Below are positions 19,308 through 27,758 of a stretch of DNA of 64,000 nucleotides, one piece after another. A model generated the notes under the pieces. The model saw only the letters and a list, made by a program, of their open reading frames with translations. It searched no databases and was not told the DNA's origin. The translations under genes were made by a program, and so were the position numbers. Source of the DNA: an uncultured Alistipes sp. (GTDB taxonomy: Bacteria > Bacteroidota > Bacteroidia > Bacteroidales > Rikenellaceae); contig CALUNG010000002.1 of assembly GCA_944321955.1 (NCBI GenBank), positions 1-64,000 on the forward strand, written 5' to 3'. Each line of letters starts with the position of its first letter. Position 1 is the stretch's first letter.

Positions 19308-19325
19308 TTCTGATTATTTTTGCGC

Positions 19326-19360
19326 AAAAAGGCTGTCATCCGTAGGACGACAGCCTTTTT
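19326..19360. terminator. hairpin terminator after the Hc1 gene
   Basis: Arms AAAAAGGCTGTC (19326-19337) and GACAGCCTTTTT (19349-19360) pair perfectly. It also lies 23 bp beyond the end of the convergent phosphoethanolamine transferase gene and can serve both. Confidence 0.9.
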
Positions 19361-19383
19361 CTTTTAAGATTTATGTACCGGTT

Positions 19384-21096
19384 CTATTCGTTGTCGAACC
19401 GGATGCCGTGAATGGCGAACTGATATACGTCCAGATCCGTAATGCCTATGCGACGATTGAGCGGTACAGCCTCGTTGTGGTCGTTGAGATAGAATCTCGG
19501 AGCCGATTCATCGAATTTATCGCTAACGAGCGATACCTTGTGATCAATGAAATTGCACTCTATCGATGCCATGTCGGCAATCGTATGGAACATCGCATGG
19601 GTCGTTGCCGGAGACCAGCGGTGCTCCTTTGCCGCTTCGACCTTCTCGGGATATACGGCGCTGAACGCCCGTGAGAACCATGCAAGACTGGCTACATGCA
19701 ACTGGTAGTATGTGGTAGTAGGAGATGCATGCAGGAACCGACCGCGTTCGTCATCGAAGATATCTTCGCCGTGATCCGAACAGTATAGCAGTGCCGAGCA
19801 GGCATCGAGCGAATTGAGGTACGTGATGGTGCTGTCGAGAAAATAGTCCGTATAGACGATCGAATTGTCATAGGCGTTGCGGATCATCTCGACATTCTGC
19901 GGCTGAATGGTTACATTGTTGTCGGGCTGGAACTGCGCGAATTCGCGAGGATAGCGTTGGTGGTAGCTGAAATGCGACCCGTAACAGTGGAGTATGAAGA
20001 GCAGATTGTTCTTCTTGTCCGTCTCTATGATTCGGCGCATCATGCGCAGCAACTGCATGTCGTGACGCGGCGAACCTATGTATACGACCTCGTCGGCTTC
20101 CTTGGCGAGGTTGTCCACCATGGCTCCCTGCGGCGACTGATTCGACAGAAAATAGGTCTTGAATCCCACTTCATTGAACAGAGCGGCCAATCCCTTTCTA
20201 TAATAGAGATCGCGATGCTGATCCGTACCGATAGACGACAGGAACAGCGGCACGCTCTTGTGTGTGGTATTGCTCTGTGTTATCACGTTCTTGAACAGAC
20301 ATACGTCATCACGCCGCTTGAGGCGCGGATTGGTTTCGCGTGAATAACCGTAAAGCTCCCAGTTGGCGGCGCGCGACGCTTCGCCTATTACCAGAACATA
20401 TATTTCGCGCTTGGAGGGTTTGTTTTCCCGTACTGCGTTATATTTGAACTGCTTTGATGTCTGCCTGTAGTTCTTTACGTGCAGTTCCTCCGATACGGCG
20501 ATGTTGAAATTGTAGATGACGTTTACGGGAAATATTTCATTAAGTACCACGCTTCCGGGAGTCGTCCGGTATGCAGGTATCAGGAACAGCATGCCGGCTG
20601 CCAGCATGCCGTAGCCGACGTGTACTACTCTGTTGTGGTTCTCGACCGACAGACGCATCTTCCGTCTTACCTGTATGAACGCTTCAACCAGCAGTGGTCC
20701 GTATATTACGCACACAATGATGATCGGGGGCCAGAGGTTGGTCAGAAGTTCCGACGCCTCTTCGGGGTTTGTCGTCATCAGGTTAATGAACATGTCGGCG
20801 GCTATTACGGAATTGCCGTAGATGTACAGAAGCACTATCTGGAAGGCGCACAACACTATTACCGGAATCATGCACATGGTGGTGATGCCGACGCGCCGCG
20901 TGAACATGTTCGCCAGAAGGTATGCACCTGCCGGGATCAGCCATCCGGCGATGATCGACCATCCGTTGTAGAGTTCGGTATATGCAAGTACGAAGTTTGG
21001 CAGCAGCAGCGTGATTACCAGGTATATCAGCAGCAGGAGCGCACGTCTTCCGGGGGTTAGTTTCCAGTTCCTGATGTATTGCTTAAAACGCTTCAT
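19384..21096 (-). CDS. EptA/Mcr-like phosphoethanolamine transferase (sulfatase fold)
   Basis: The 570-residue protein has five N-terminal membrane helices (roughly 20-38, 48-65, 73-93, 121-140, 158-175) and a periplasmic alkaline-phosphatase-like domain. The metal ligand Glu is E239 in VIGEASR, the nucleophile is probably T278 in NTTHKSVP, and YCSDHGED carries the later metal ligands. Family members move phosphoethanolamine from phosphatidylethanolamine to lipid A or core sugars, lowering negative charge and raising resistance to cationic peptides. The acceptor here is not known. It is the last gene of an operon and overlaps the Omp85-like gene by 14 bp. Confidence 0.88.
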   Translation of the reverse strand: MKRFKQYIRNWKLTPGRRALLLLIYLVITLLLPNFVLAYTELYNGWSIIAGWLIPAGAYLLANMFTRRVGITTMCMIPVIVLCAFQIVLLYIYGNSVIAADMFINLMTTNPEEASELLTNLWPPIIIVCVIYGPLLVEAFIQVRRKMRLSVENHNRVVHVGYGMLAAGMLFLIPAYRTTPGSVVLNEIFPVNVIYNFNIAVSEELHVKNYRQTSKQFKYNAVRENKPSKREIYVLVIGEASRAANWELYGYSRETNPRLKRRDDVCLFKNVITQSNTTHKSVPLFLSSIGTDQHRDLYYRKGLAALFNEVGFKTYFLSNQSPQGAMVDNLAKEADEVVYIGSPRHDMQLLRMMRRIIETDKKNNLLFILHCYGSHFSYHQRYPREFAQFQPDNNVTIQPQNVEMIRNAYDNSIVYTDYFLDSTITYLNSLDACSALLYCSDHGEDIFDDERGRFLHASPTTTYYQLHVASLAWFSRAFSAVYPEKVEAAKEHRWSPATTHAMFHTIADMASIECNFIDHKVSLVSDKFDESAPRFYLNDHNEAVPLNRRIGITDLDVYQFAIHGIRFDNE

Positions 21097-22468
21097 TTAT
21101 CGACATTACTAAACCGTTGATTAGACGACCCTTGACCTTGCATCCGAATCCGTAGTCGAGACGCAGGTTCATGCGGCTCTTGAACTCCCAGCGCAGACCT
21201 ATGCCGTAGTTGGGCAGGGTCTGTCCCCATTCGAAACTGTCGAACGAGCGGAATACGTTGCCTGCACCTCCCCATACCGTTACGCCGATACGACGCCATA
21301 CGCGCTGACGCAGTTCGGCCTGGAACGTTATCATGTTCAGGTCGTTGAATTGTCCTTCATAGTACCCGCGCATCCTCATGCTGTTGCCGAAGGTGGCATA
21401 CATGGTCCACGGAGTATTGGCGGAGTTGAATTCGCCGTAGAGATCCAGGGCGAGTATTCCTCCTTTCCAGAGTTTCTTGTAGTAGTCTACCGTAGCGCGC
21501 GCCCGCCACAGCGTGTGGCCGCTGTCGCCGAATGCCTTGGGCTGCACCATGCCGTGCACGCTGACGTAAAGGCCCTTGTAGGGGTTGGTCAGAACGTCGC
21601 GCGAGTCGTATTCGATGAATGTACCGACGCCAAGCCCCGTATAGCGTGTCCTTTGACCGTCGAGATAGTCGGGCGTGGTCAGGTTAATGGCATTGTTGTA
21701 GTTGAAATTGAGCGTCGTACCGATATACGTGTTGCGGAAGAGTGCATACAGATACTTTATGTCGACCATGTATTTCTTGCCGGTATAGCTTCCGGGCTTG
21801 TTGCGTACGGCATCCTCGTAGCCGAATCCCCAGAAATCCGTAGGCTGCGACTTGAAACTCAGTTCGTAGTCTATGCGGTGACGGTTCTGCTTGAAAAAGG
21901 TGTTGCCGTAAATGCCGACATAGTAGAATCCGATAATCGACACGTTTGCGAACAGCGACACGTTCGACGGCGAAGTTATGGAATCGCGTCGGTTAACGCG
22001 ATAGAGACCTGCGGCCAGTACGCCGATCGACAGGCTGGTCTTGCTCGAGTATGACGGACCGGCGACGACCGAGAAGTCCATTCTTTTCTGGAATGTCTTG
22101 TCTACGGCCGACTGTCCGAAGTAGTTTATTATGCGTTTGAAGAATCCGGGTTTCTTTGCCGGAACGGAATCGGCGGCGATCGCAAGCGAATCGGTCGCGG
22201 GCTCTAAAGGCGGCAGCGGGGTATATGTGTAACGGATCGTATCCGTTTCGTTCACGAACAGGCTTTCATCTGATTCAGATGAGCCGATACCTTTATCCGC
22301 AGACGATACCTTTGCCGTCGAGTCAGGTTCCTGTACGGCGGCCTGCACATCGTATCTTACGGAATCGCTACCGTCCATGCGCATATGCATGACGTTGCGG
22401 GCTTCGGCCCATAAGGATAAGGAACAAAGCAACAACGTTATTATGCATATGGCAGCGGAACGGAACAA
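21083..22468 (-). CDS. BamA/TamA (Omp85) family outer membrane protein
   Basis: The 461-residue product has a signal peptide ending near AEA, a low-complexity Ser/Asp-rich stretch (to about residue 85), and a C-terminal Omp85-type beta-barrel. The barrel shows TRYTGLGVGTFIEYDSRD and the repeated aromatic strand ends typical of bacterial surface antigen domains. No POTRA repeats are recognisable, so it is a POTRA-less member, probably not the essential BamA. It lies 9 bp after the YtfJ-like gene and overlaps the phosphoethanolamine transferase gene, which suggests a shared envelope function. Confidence 0.82.
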   Translation of the reverse strand: MFRSAAICIITLLLCSLSLWAEARNVMHMRMDGSDSVRYDVQAAVQEPDSTAKVSSADKGIGSSESDESLFVNETDTIRYTYTPLPPLEPATDSLAIAADSVPAKKPGFFKRIINYFGQSAVDKTFQKRMDFSVVAGPSYSSKTSLSIGVLAAGLYRVNRRDSITSPSNVSLFANVSIIGFYYVGIYGNTFFKQNRHRIDYELSFKSQPTDFWGFGYEDAVRNKPGSYTGKKYMVDIKYLYALFRNTYIGTTLNFNYNNAINLTTPDYLDGQRTRYTGLGVGTFIEYDSRDVLTNPYKGLYVSVHGMVQPKAFGDSGHTLWRARATVDYYKKLWKGGILALDLYGEFNSANTPWTMYATFGNSMRMRGYYEGQFNDLNMITFQAELRQRVWRRIGVTVWGGAGNVFRSFDSFEWGQTLPNYGIGLRWEFKSRMNLRLDYGFGCKVKGRLINGLVMSINEAF

Positions 22469-22477
22469 TGCGACCTG

Positions 22478-23002
22478 TTATTTGTATTTCTCGATGAATT
22501 TGTAGAATCCGTCGATATCGGCCTGCGACAGTTCGCCTTTCTTCATGTAGACGAGTTCGCCCTCTTTCGTCACGATCAGCAGCACGAACTTGTTGTTGCA
22601 GTCGCCGAGACCCCAGGCCGAACTCAGATCGCGATTCTGGTCGGCGAGGACCGTGGCGCCGTTTTTGGCGGTACGCTTGCGGGCAAGCGATCGTGCAACG
22701 CTGTTCGGAACCATCGGGGCGTCCTTGAGATTCATTATACCGAAACCGTAGAGATTCTCGCCTTCGGCGCGATGGTTGGCCTCCATGTCGTCGAGAAAAT
22801 CGGAGTTCTGATTGTGGACGTCGGGATCGATGTAGAAAATCATCAGATTCTTATTTCCCCATTCGGGAAGCTGGGCTTTCTCGCCGTTGAGATCGAGAAT
22901 GGTTACGTTTTCGACTTTTTTGGGCAATTTTACATCCTGCGCCATGGATGCGGTGGCTACAGTGAGCAGTGCACATGTAGCAAGTAGCAGTTTAGCTTTC
23001 AT
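22478..23002 (-). CDS. periplasmic thioredoxin-fold protein, YtfJ-like
   Basis: The 174-residue product has a signal peptide ending ATASMAQ. The rest fits a thioredoxin fold of the YtfJ type (KNLMIFYIDPDVHNQNSDFLDD, ATVLADQNRDLSSAWGLGD, FVLLIVTKEGELVYMKKGEL). There is no CxxC motif, so redox activity of the usual type is not expected. I start it at the ATG 23002, where the signal peptide begins. It is the first gene of the operon with the Omp85-like and phosphoethanolamine transferase genes, with a TACATTTG -7 box 33 bp upstream. Confidence 0.72.
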   Translation of the reverse strand: MKAKLLLATCALLTVATASMAQDVKLPKKVENVTILDLNGEKAQLPEWGNKNLMIFYIDPDVHNQNSDFLDDMEANHRAEGENLYGFGIMNLKDAPMVPNSVARSLARKRTAKNGATVLADQNRDLSSAWGLGDCNNKFVLLIVTKEGELVYMKKGELSQADIDGFYKFIEKYK

Positions 23003-23034
23003 CTTACAAAGTTTTACACAAACCATAAGTTCCG

Positions 23035-23042
23035 CAAATGTA
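23035..23042 (-). promoter_or_regulatory. -7 promoter box for the envelope operon
   Basis: On the minus strand this reads TACATTTG, a match to TAnnTTTG, 33 bp before the ATG at 23002. Confidence 0.5.
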
Positions 23043-23106
23043 TGAATTTTTTGCAAACAAACGGTTCCGTTCATCGTTATGTGTCGTTTCGGATGTCATG
23101 TTTGCC

Positions 23107-23526
23107 CTAATCGGACATTTTGTACCACCATAATTTATAGTCGAGGGCGTATCGACCTCCTCCAGATATGACAAAAAAGACGAAAATACCCATGTAGACG
23201 AACTGAAGCGTGGCTTGAGTCATGCCCGAAGCTGGTATTGCCACGAATATCGACAGGAACATTCCCAAGGTCATCATGAATGCTGCAAACCGGGTCCAGA
23301 AGCCGATCATTATCATCACGGCAAATACGGATTCGCAGATCGTGAATACGGCGAAGGTCACTGTCGGACTGCCGAACAGCAGCGAAGGATACGAGTCGAT
23401 GATCCGGTCGTATGTCTGGAGTTTTCCGACATTGTGCAGCAGGATTATGCAGCCGATAAACATCCGCATGTAGAGCACGGCAATGTCCAGATGCCGGTAT
23501 TGCAAGTCGCATGAAGCCTTTTTCAT
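23107..23526 (-). CDS. DoxX family membrane protein
   Basis: The 139-residue product has four hydrophobic segments and the DoxX pattern RMFIGCIILLHNVGKL near the start. The family is linked to redox and oxidative-stress membrane functions but the activity is unclear. I choose the ATG at 23526, which gives the family length; codons further up would overlap the divergent phosphatase gene. It ends 32 bp upstream of the DoxX-downstream envelope operon promoter region and is probably transcribed alone. Confidence 0.8.
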   Translation of the reverse strand: MKKASCDLQYRHLDIAVLYMRMFIGCIILLHNVGKLQTYDRIIDSYPSLLFGSPTVTFAVFTICESVFAVMIMIGFWTRFAAFMMTLGMFLSIFVAIPASGMTQATLQFVYMGIFVFFVISGGGRYALDYKLWWYKMSD

Positions 23527-23585
23527 ATTTTCGAGAGAGTGTTGATTCGGGAAGCATGGTGCAAAAAACATTCCATTAAAAACAC

Positions 23586-23593
23586 TATCTTTG
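23586..23593 (+). promoter_or_regulatory. -7 promoter box immediately before the LMW phosphatase gene
   Basis: TATCTTTG matches TAnnTTTG and ends 5 bp before the ATG at 23599. This is the third candidate leaderless start in the window. Confidence 0.5.
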
Positions 23594-23598
23594 CCGCC

Positions 23599-24069
23599 AT
23601 GAAAAAGAGCATACTGTTCGTTTGCCTCGGAAACATATGCCGTTCTCCGGCTGCCGAGGGTATAATGCGCCAAATGGTTGAAAAGGCCGGCCAGTCCGAT
23701 TCGATAGAGGTGGATTCCGCCGGAACATACTCGGGTCATGCGGGAGACCTGCCCGATGTCCGCATGCGCCGTGCCGCATCCAAACGCGGATACGATCTCG
23801 TTCACCGCGCCCGACCGATACGTGAAGAGGATTTCGAGCGTTTCGACATGATAGTCGTCATGGACGACATGAACTACGAGAAGGTTCACAGGCTTGCGCC
23901 GTCGCGCCGCGAGGCCGAAAAGATTTTCCGCATGCGCGAATTTTTCGACACTTTTTCGGAGTGGAGTTACGTCCCGGATCCCTATTACGAAGGTGCGGAC
24001 GGATTCGAGCTCGTTCTCGACATGCTCGAGGAGGGCTGCCGCAATTTGCTGACCCGGATATCCGAATAG
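23599..24069 (+). CDS. low-molecular-weight protein tyrosine phosphatase
   Basis: The 156-residue product has the P-loop CLGNICRS (nucleophile C9, R15, S16) near the N-terminus and the general-acid Asp in VPDPYYEG. These two motifs define the LMW-PTP/arsenate reductase fold, and the DPYY version points to the tyrosine phosphatase branch. No tyrosine kinase or capsule genes are adjacent. The ATG at 23599 starts the first strand MKKSILFVCLG. Confidence 0.93.
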   Translation: MKKSILFVCLGNICRSPAAEGIMRQMVEKAGQSDSIEVDSAGTYSGHAGDLPDVRMRRAASKRGYDLVHRARPIREEDFERFDMIVVMDDMNYEKVHRLAPSRREAEKIFRMREFFDTFSEWSYVPDPYYEGADGFELVLDMLEEGCRNLLTRISE

Positions 24070-24084
24070 CGTGCATAAACAGAA

Positions 24085-24120
24085 TGCAGCCCCGATTGCG
24101 TGACGTCAATCGGGGCTGCA
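24085..24120. terminator. intergenic hairpin between convergent genes
   Basis: Perfect 14-bp arms TGCAGCCCCGATTG (24085-24098) and CAATCGGGGCTGCA (24107-24120) lie between the phosphatase and PorV-like genes. Neither side has a good T run, so it may act as an RNA-stabilising 3' hairpin as much as a terminator. Confidence 0.65.
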
Positions 24121-24144
24121 CCGTTTCGTATGGTATCTATGCCG

Positions 24145-25107
24145 TCAGAAATCCACACCGATACCTACGCCGAACGTGTTTTTCCACGGGCAATCCTTGC
24201 CTGTAATCCAGTACGAAGCATCGAGCTGGATATGCATGAACCGGATGCCGAGGCCGACGGTAGCATAGTTGTATATGTCGTAAGCGTATCCGGCGCGTAC
24301 CTTGATCAGCTGCATGAGCGAATACTCAAGACCGGCGTTGGCTATGAAACCCTTCATGGCAGTTGAGTTGAACCTGTATCCGGCATTTACCGTAGCGGTC
24401 AGCGAATGCGAATCGGAGAACGGCGCAAAAAGCGCGGCTCCAGCCTTTGCAGTTATCGGTTGCGCATATTTGCTCTCTCCGAACGCGAAGCCGAGATTCG
24501 CAACCTGAGCGCCGATCGTTACGTTCGAGCCTTCGAGCATCGACAGAGGAATCGACGAGAATGCTGCAACGTCGAAATCTACGGCATTCGACTTGTCGCC
24601 GATGCCGTTGGAGTAGTGGATATACCGGGCCGTCAGCGAGAGTCCGAGGTGGTCGCACACCTTGTATGCATAGGCCAGATCGAGCGCCTTGCCGTTGGGG
24701 CGTTTTGTGTCGAGCGATATGATATTGCCGTTTTCATCCTTGGGAATGAACGGGTATCCGTCCCAACCGGCTTCGAGACCGGCCAGTTTCGGCTCCTGAA
24801 ACCATCGCCCGCCGATCGACAGGGCATGTCTCTGTCCCAGTTTGACATATCCGCCCAGCGAGAGCAGATAGTAGCCGTCTGCAATATTGCTCTGCCACGG
24901 GGTGTATGAAACCTGCGCCTGTACGCTGTGGTACTCGAACAGAGGAGCCGCGGCGTTGCCGAAGACCGAATAGGCATCGCCCGAAACAGCGACGGTAGCA
25001 TTTCCCATACCCGAGGTGCGCGGGTTGGGGTTGATCGTGACGAAATCCTGTGCGTATGCACCAGCAGCCATAAGCAGGACCGCGAGTGTCGATATTATCT
25101 TTTTCAT
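24145..25107 (-). CDS. PorV/PorQ family outer membrane protein
   Basis: The 320-residue product has a signal peptide (MKKIISTLAVLLMAAGAYAQ) and a FadL-like beta-barrel pattern with NPNPRTSGMGNATVAVSGDAYSVFGNAA, the hallmark start of PorV/PorQ proteins. PorV is the shuttle that takes cargo with a type IX C-terminal domain to the attachment complex. The adjacent upstream gene encodes just such a cargo, 19 bp away, so the pair is probably one operon. The length is shorter than classical PorV (near 390), so it may be a dedicated paralogue or a PorQ-type protein. Confidence 0.85.
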   Translation of the reverse strand: MKKIISTLAVLLMAAGAYAQDFVTINPNPRTSGMGNATVAVSGDAYSVFGNAAAPLFEYHSVQAQVSYTPWQSNIADGYYLLSLGGYVKLGQRHALSIGGRWFQEPKLAGLEAGWDGYPFIPKDENGNIISLDTKRPNGKALDLAYAYKVCDHLGLSLTARYIHYSNGIGDKSNAVDFDVAAFSSIPLSMLEGSNVTIGAQVANLGFAFGESKYAQPITAKAGAALFAPFSDSHSLTATVNAGYRFNSTAMKGFIANAGLEYSLMQLIKVRAGYAYDIYNYATVGLGIRFMHIQLDASYWITGKDCPWKNTFGVGIGVDF

Positions 25108-25126
25108 GTGTCGGATATGCTGTATG

Positions 25127-27613
25127 TTATTTCTTTATTACTGTTTGTGTGGTCGAAAGCATCTTGCCGTCGATCATGCATGACACGAGTATGGAGTATC
25201 GGCCCGGATTAATGTTCGATACGTTGAGTGTCAGCGGTTTGCCTTTTTCGAATGTCACGTTCTGGTTGAACACCTCGACGCCGAGGCTGTTTCGCATTAC
25301 CACCTTGCCGTTACCCGATACGGCCTCGCCGTTGATCTCGCCGAGCTTGATGTTGAGCCGGTCGGTGCATGGGTTGGGATAGAAGTCTGCAAAGAGCGAC
25401 GTGGTGTTTACGATCACCATGAACTGTGCGTCGGTGGTAAGGTTGCCTGCATCCTTGGCTATTACCGAAACGGTGGCATAGCCTTCGCCCCTGGCCGTTA
25501 CGGTGAATTCGTCACCCGAAATCTTCGTTATGGCGACGTCGCGGTTGTCCGACGAACTCGTGAAGGATACGATATTGCCGTTTACGTCGTTGAAGCACTC
25601 CGACAGCTTGTATGTTACAAAGTCGCCGACCTTGCTGAAATAGATCGTCTTGAGCTTGTCCTTGACAATGTCCGGCGCAACGTTCTTCTCTATGGTGAAG
25701 TTGGTTGTCACGGTCGTCGACTTGATATCGTTCGTGGCGGTCACTTCGATCTTGTAGGATCCGGGTGCGAGCTTCGAACCGTCAACAGGTATCGAGATCG
25801 TATTGTTGTTCTTTTCGAACTTCAGATCCGGCGACGATACCGTAACGTTGTAATCGACATAGTTCGTCATGACGTACTTCAGGGTGGTGGATTCATAATC
25901 CATCAGCTTGAAATTGTTGCTCTGGCCAGCCGGGCTCGTTATGACGGGAGCTCCCGGATCGTTCACGATGGATCCGCGCCCTCCCATCTCGAGCGCAGCC
26001 TGTACGTCAATCAGCTTGCCGATCTTGGTTCTGTAGCTCGAGGACTGGTAGTTGTCGATATCGCGTGCAGACTCGATGAGAATCTCCTTCAGGCGGTCAT
26101 TAGTGAAACCTACGCCACCGCAGTACGAGACGATAAGGGCCGCGGCACCCGATACGTGCGGGCAGGCCATCGACGTACCTTCCATCCATCCGTATCCCGT
26201 CGACTTGACATAATCCACGACGTATGTGTTGCCATCGACTACGTATGTATCGCCGTTATTTACGCTTGTGGGCAGCGTACTGAGATTGTATCCGTCATAT
26301 CCGGCGTAGTACATGCTGTTGTCCACCGACGATGTCCAGCCGCCTCCACCGGGTGCGCACACGTCCACCGTCGAGTTGTATGTCGAGTACCATGCCCTCT
26401 GATAGTTGCATGCAATCGATGCGACGCTTATGCAGCGCGAATAGGCTGCCGGGTATTCCGACTGGTCCTTGCCGTCGTTTCCGGCTGCAAAGATCACGAC
26501 GCCTCCTGCCATGGGACCCGTCTGTGCTCCGTCGTCCGACAAGCCTGCGGTGTCGATGAAGTAGTCTATCGCATCCTTGATCAGACGGGCAGACTGAGCG
26601 AACTCTGCTTCGGTTTTGATTCCTTTATAGTCGTAACCCCAGCTGTTCTGGCTGATGACGGCACCGTTTTCAGCACCGAATGCGATGGCATTGGCCGTAC
26701 CCGAATCATCGGCCTGATCGTCGGTGCTGAATATCTGGCAAGACATGATCTTGGCGCCATTGCCCGATCCTGTCCCACCGGCTATGCCTGATATTCCTAT
26801 ACCGTTGTTGCTGACGGCCGCCACGGTTCCGGCTACATGCGTTCCATGCTCTTCGGCTGTCACGTTGTTTGTGCCGGTTCGCGACTCTACGAAGTTGCGG
26901 CCTATGCCGCTCCACATGTTTCCGGCAAGGTCGGGATGGTTGTAGTCGACACCTCCGTCCACTACCGAAACAATCACTTCGTTGTTCCCGCCGGTCATGG
27001 CCCAGGCGCCTGCCACGTTGATGTCGGCACCGGCTACGGCCCCTCTATATATCGTACCGTCATTTATCAGCATCCACTGCTCCGACAGATACGGGTCGTT
27101 GAACGGAAGGTCGGCACGGGTATTTGCCGCGAATTGCTCCAGTTCGGCAGCCGTTGCATAATGAGCCGTTCCGTGTCCCACGCGCTTGATGCGGCGGTTG
27201 GGATTGACGAACTCGATGCCTTCGGTCGACTGGAGTTTCTGAGCCACTTCGGCGTTGCTTTTCTTTCCGCTGACAGTCACCTTATACCACAGGTCGAGAC
27301 CGTATTTGCGTTTGCGCTCCTCGAACTCGTTGACTGGGAAGATACGCTCGATAGACACGATGTCGTAATCGCGGCAGATCTCGTCCAGCGTCATGTTGCC
27401 GGTCATGATCTCACCGCTGCGCGTGCGGGTAATGGCGAGGTTTTGGGCCGTCTCCCTGTCGAACTTTACGCACAGGACGTTCGGCACGACGTTGTCGCCG
27501 GAGAACATCTCTTCGATTTCGGGGCTGACTACGGTCACCGCCTCGTTGAAATCTTTCGTACACCCCGTAATCGCAAACAGGGCTGTTGCAAGCAGTAAAA
27601 ATCTGATTCTCAT
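25127..27613 (-). CDS. S8 subtilisin-like protease with lipobox and type IX sorting domain
   Basis: The 828-residue product starts with a lipoprotein-type signal (MRIRFLLLATALFAITGC, lipobox ITGC). An inhibitor-like prodomain follows (about 45-145). The S8 catalytic domain has D219 (VVDGGVDYNHPD), H256 (HGTHVAG), oxyanion N379 and S481 (GTSMACPHVSG). A loop of about 50 residues, with a duplicated NGDTYVVDGNTYVVD-like stretch, lies between N379 and S481. Ig-like domains follow (about 550-735). The C-terminal ~85 residues (FADFYPNPCTDRLNI to the end) are a type A sorting domain. A lipobox together with this sorting domain is unusual. Confidence 0.9.
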   Translation of the reverse strand: MRIRFLLLATALFAITGCTKDFNEAVTVVSPEIEEMFSGDNVVPNVLCVKFDRETAQNLAITRTRSGEIMTGNMTLDEICRDYDIVSIERIFPVNEFEERKRKYGLDLWYKVTVSGKKSNAEVAQKLQSTEGIEFVNPNRRIKRVGHGTAHYATAAELEQFAANTRADLPFNDPYLSEQWMLINDGTIYRGAVAGADINVAGAWAMTGGNNEVIVSVVDGGVDYNHPDLAGNMWSGIGRNFVESRTGTNNVTAEEHGTHVAGTVAAVSNNGIGISGIAGGTGSGNGAKIMSCQIFSTDDQADDSGTANAIAFGAENGAVISQNSWGYDYKGIKTEAEFAQSARLIKDAIDYFIDTAGLSDDGAQTGPMAGGVVIFAAGNDGKDQSEYPAAYSRCISVASIACNYQRAWYSTYNSTVDVCAPGGGGWTSSVDNSMYYAGYDGYNLSTLPTSVNNGDTYVVDGNTYVVDYVKSTGYGWMEGTSMACPHVSGAAALIVSYCGGVGFTNDRLKEILIESARDIDNYQSSSYRTKIGKLIDVQAALEMGGRGSIVNDPGAPVITSPAGQSNNFKLMDYESTTLKYVMTNYVDYNVTVSSPDLKFEKNNNTISIPVDGSKLAPGSYKIEVTATNDIKSTTVTTNFTIEKNVAPDIVKDKLKTIYFSKVGDFVTYKLSECFNDVNGNIVSFTSSSDNRDVAITKISGDEFTVTARGEGYATVSVIAKDAGNLTTDAQFMVIVNTTSLFADFYPNPCTDRLNIKLGEINGEAVSGNGKVVMRNSLGVEVFNQNVTFEKGKPLTLNVSNINPGRYSILVSCMIDGKMLSTTQTVIKK

Positions 27614-27668
27614 AAAAAATATTATAAATAAGATGACTTTTGTTGCTAAATTGTGAATAAATTGTGGC

Positions 27669-27676
27669 CAAATATA
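27669..27676 (-). promoter_or_regulatory. -7 promoter box for the S8 protease/PorV-like pair
   Basis: On the minus strand this reads TATATTTG, 55 bp before the ATG at 27613. It is divergent from the glyA promoter 33 bp away. Confidence 0.55.
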
Positions 27677-27709
27677 ATGAAATTAAATTTTTATCTTCCT
27701 ATATTTGAA

Positions 27710-27717
27710 GAATTATT
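27710..27717 (+). promoter_or_regulatory. -7 promoter box for glyA
   Basis: TATATTTG matches TAnnTTTG, 41 bp before the glyA ATG. No glycine riboswitch or other structured leader is visible in the remaining leader of about 35 nt. Confidence 0.55.
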
Positions 27718-27758
27718 GATTGACTTTGCAATAAAATCAAACATATTGAGACACAGAC

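Noticed and set aside
27614-27758. Possible glycine riboswitch before glyA
   Set aside because: The leader after the predicted start is only about 35 nt, and none of the glycine aptamer core is present.
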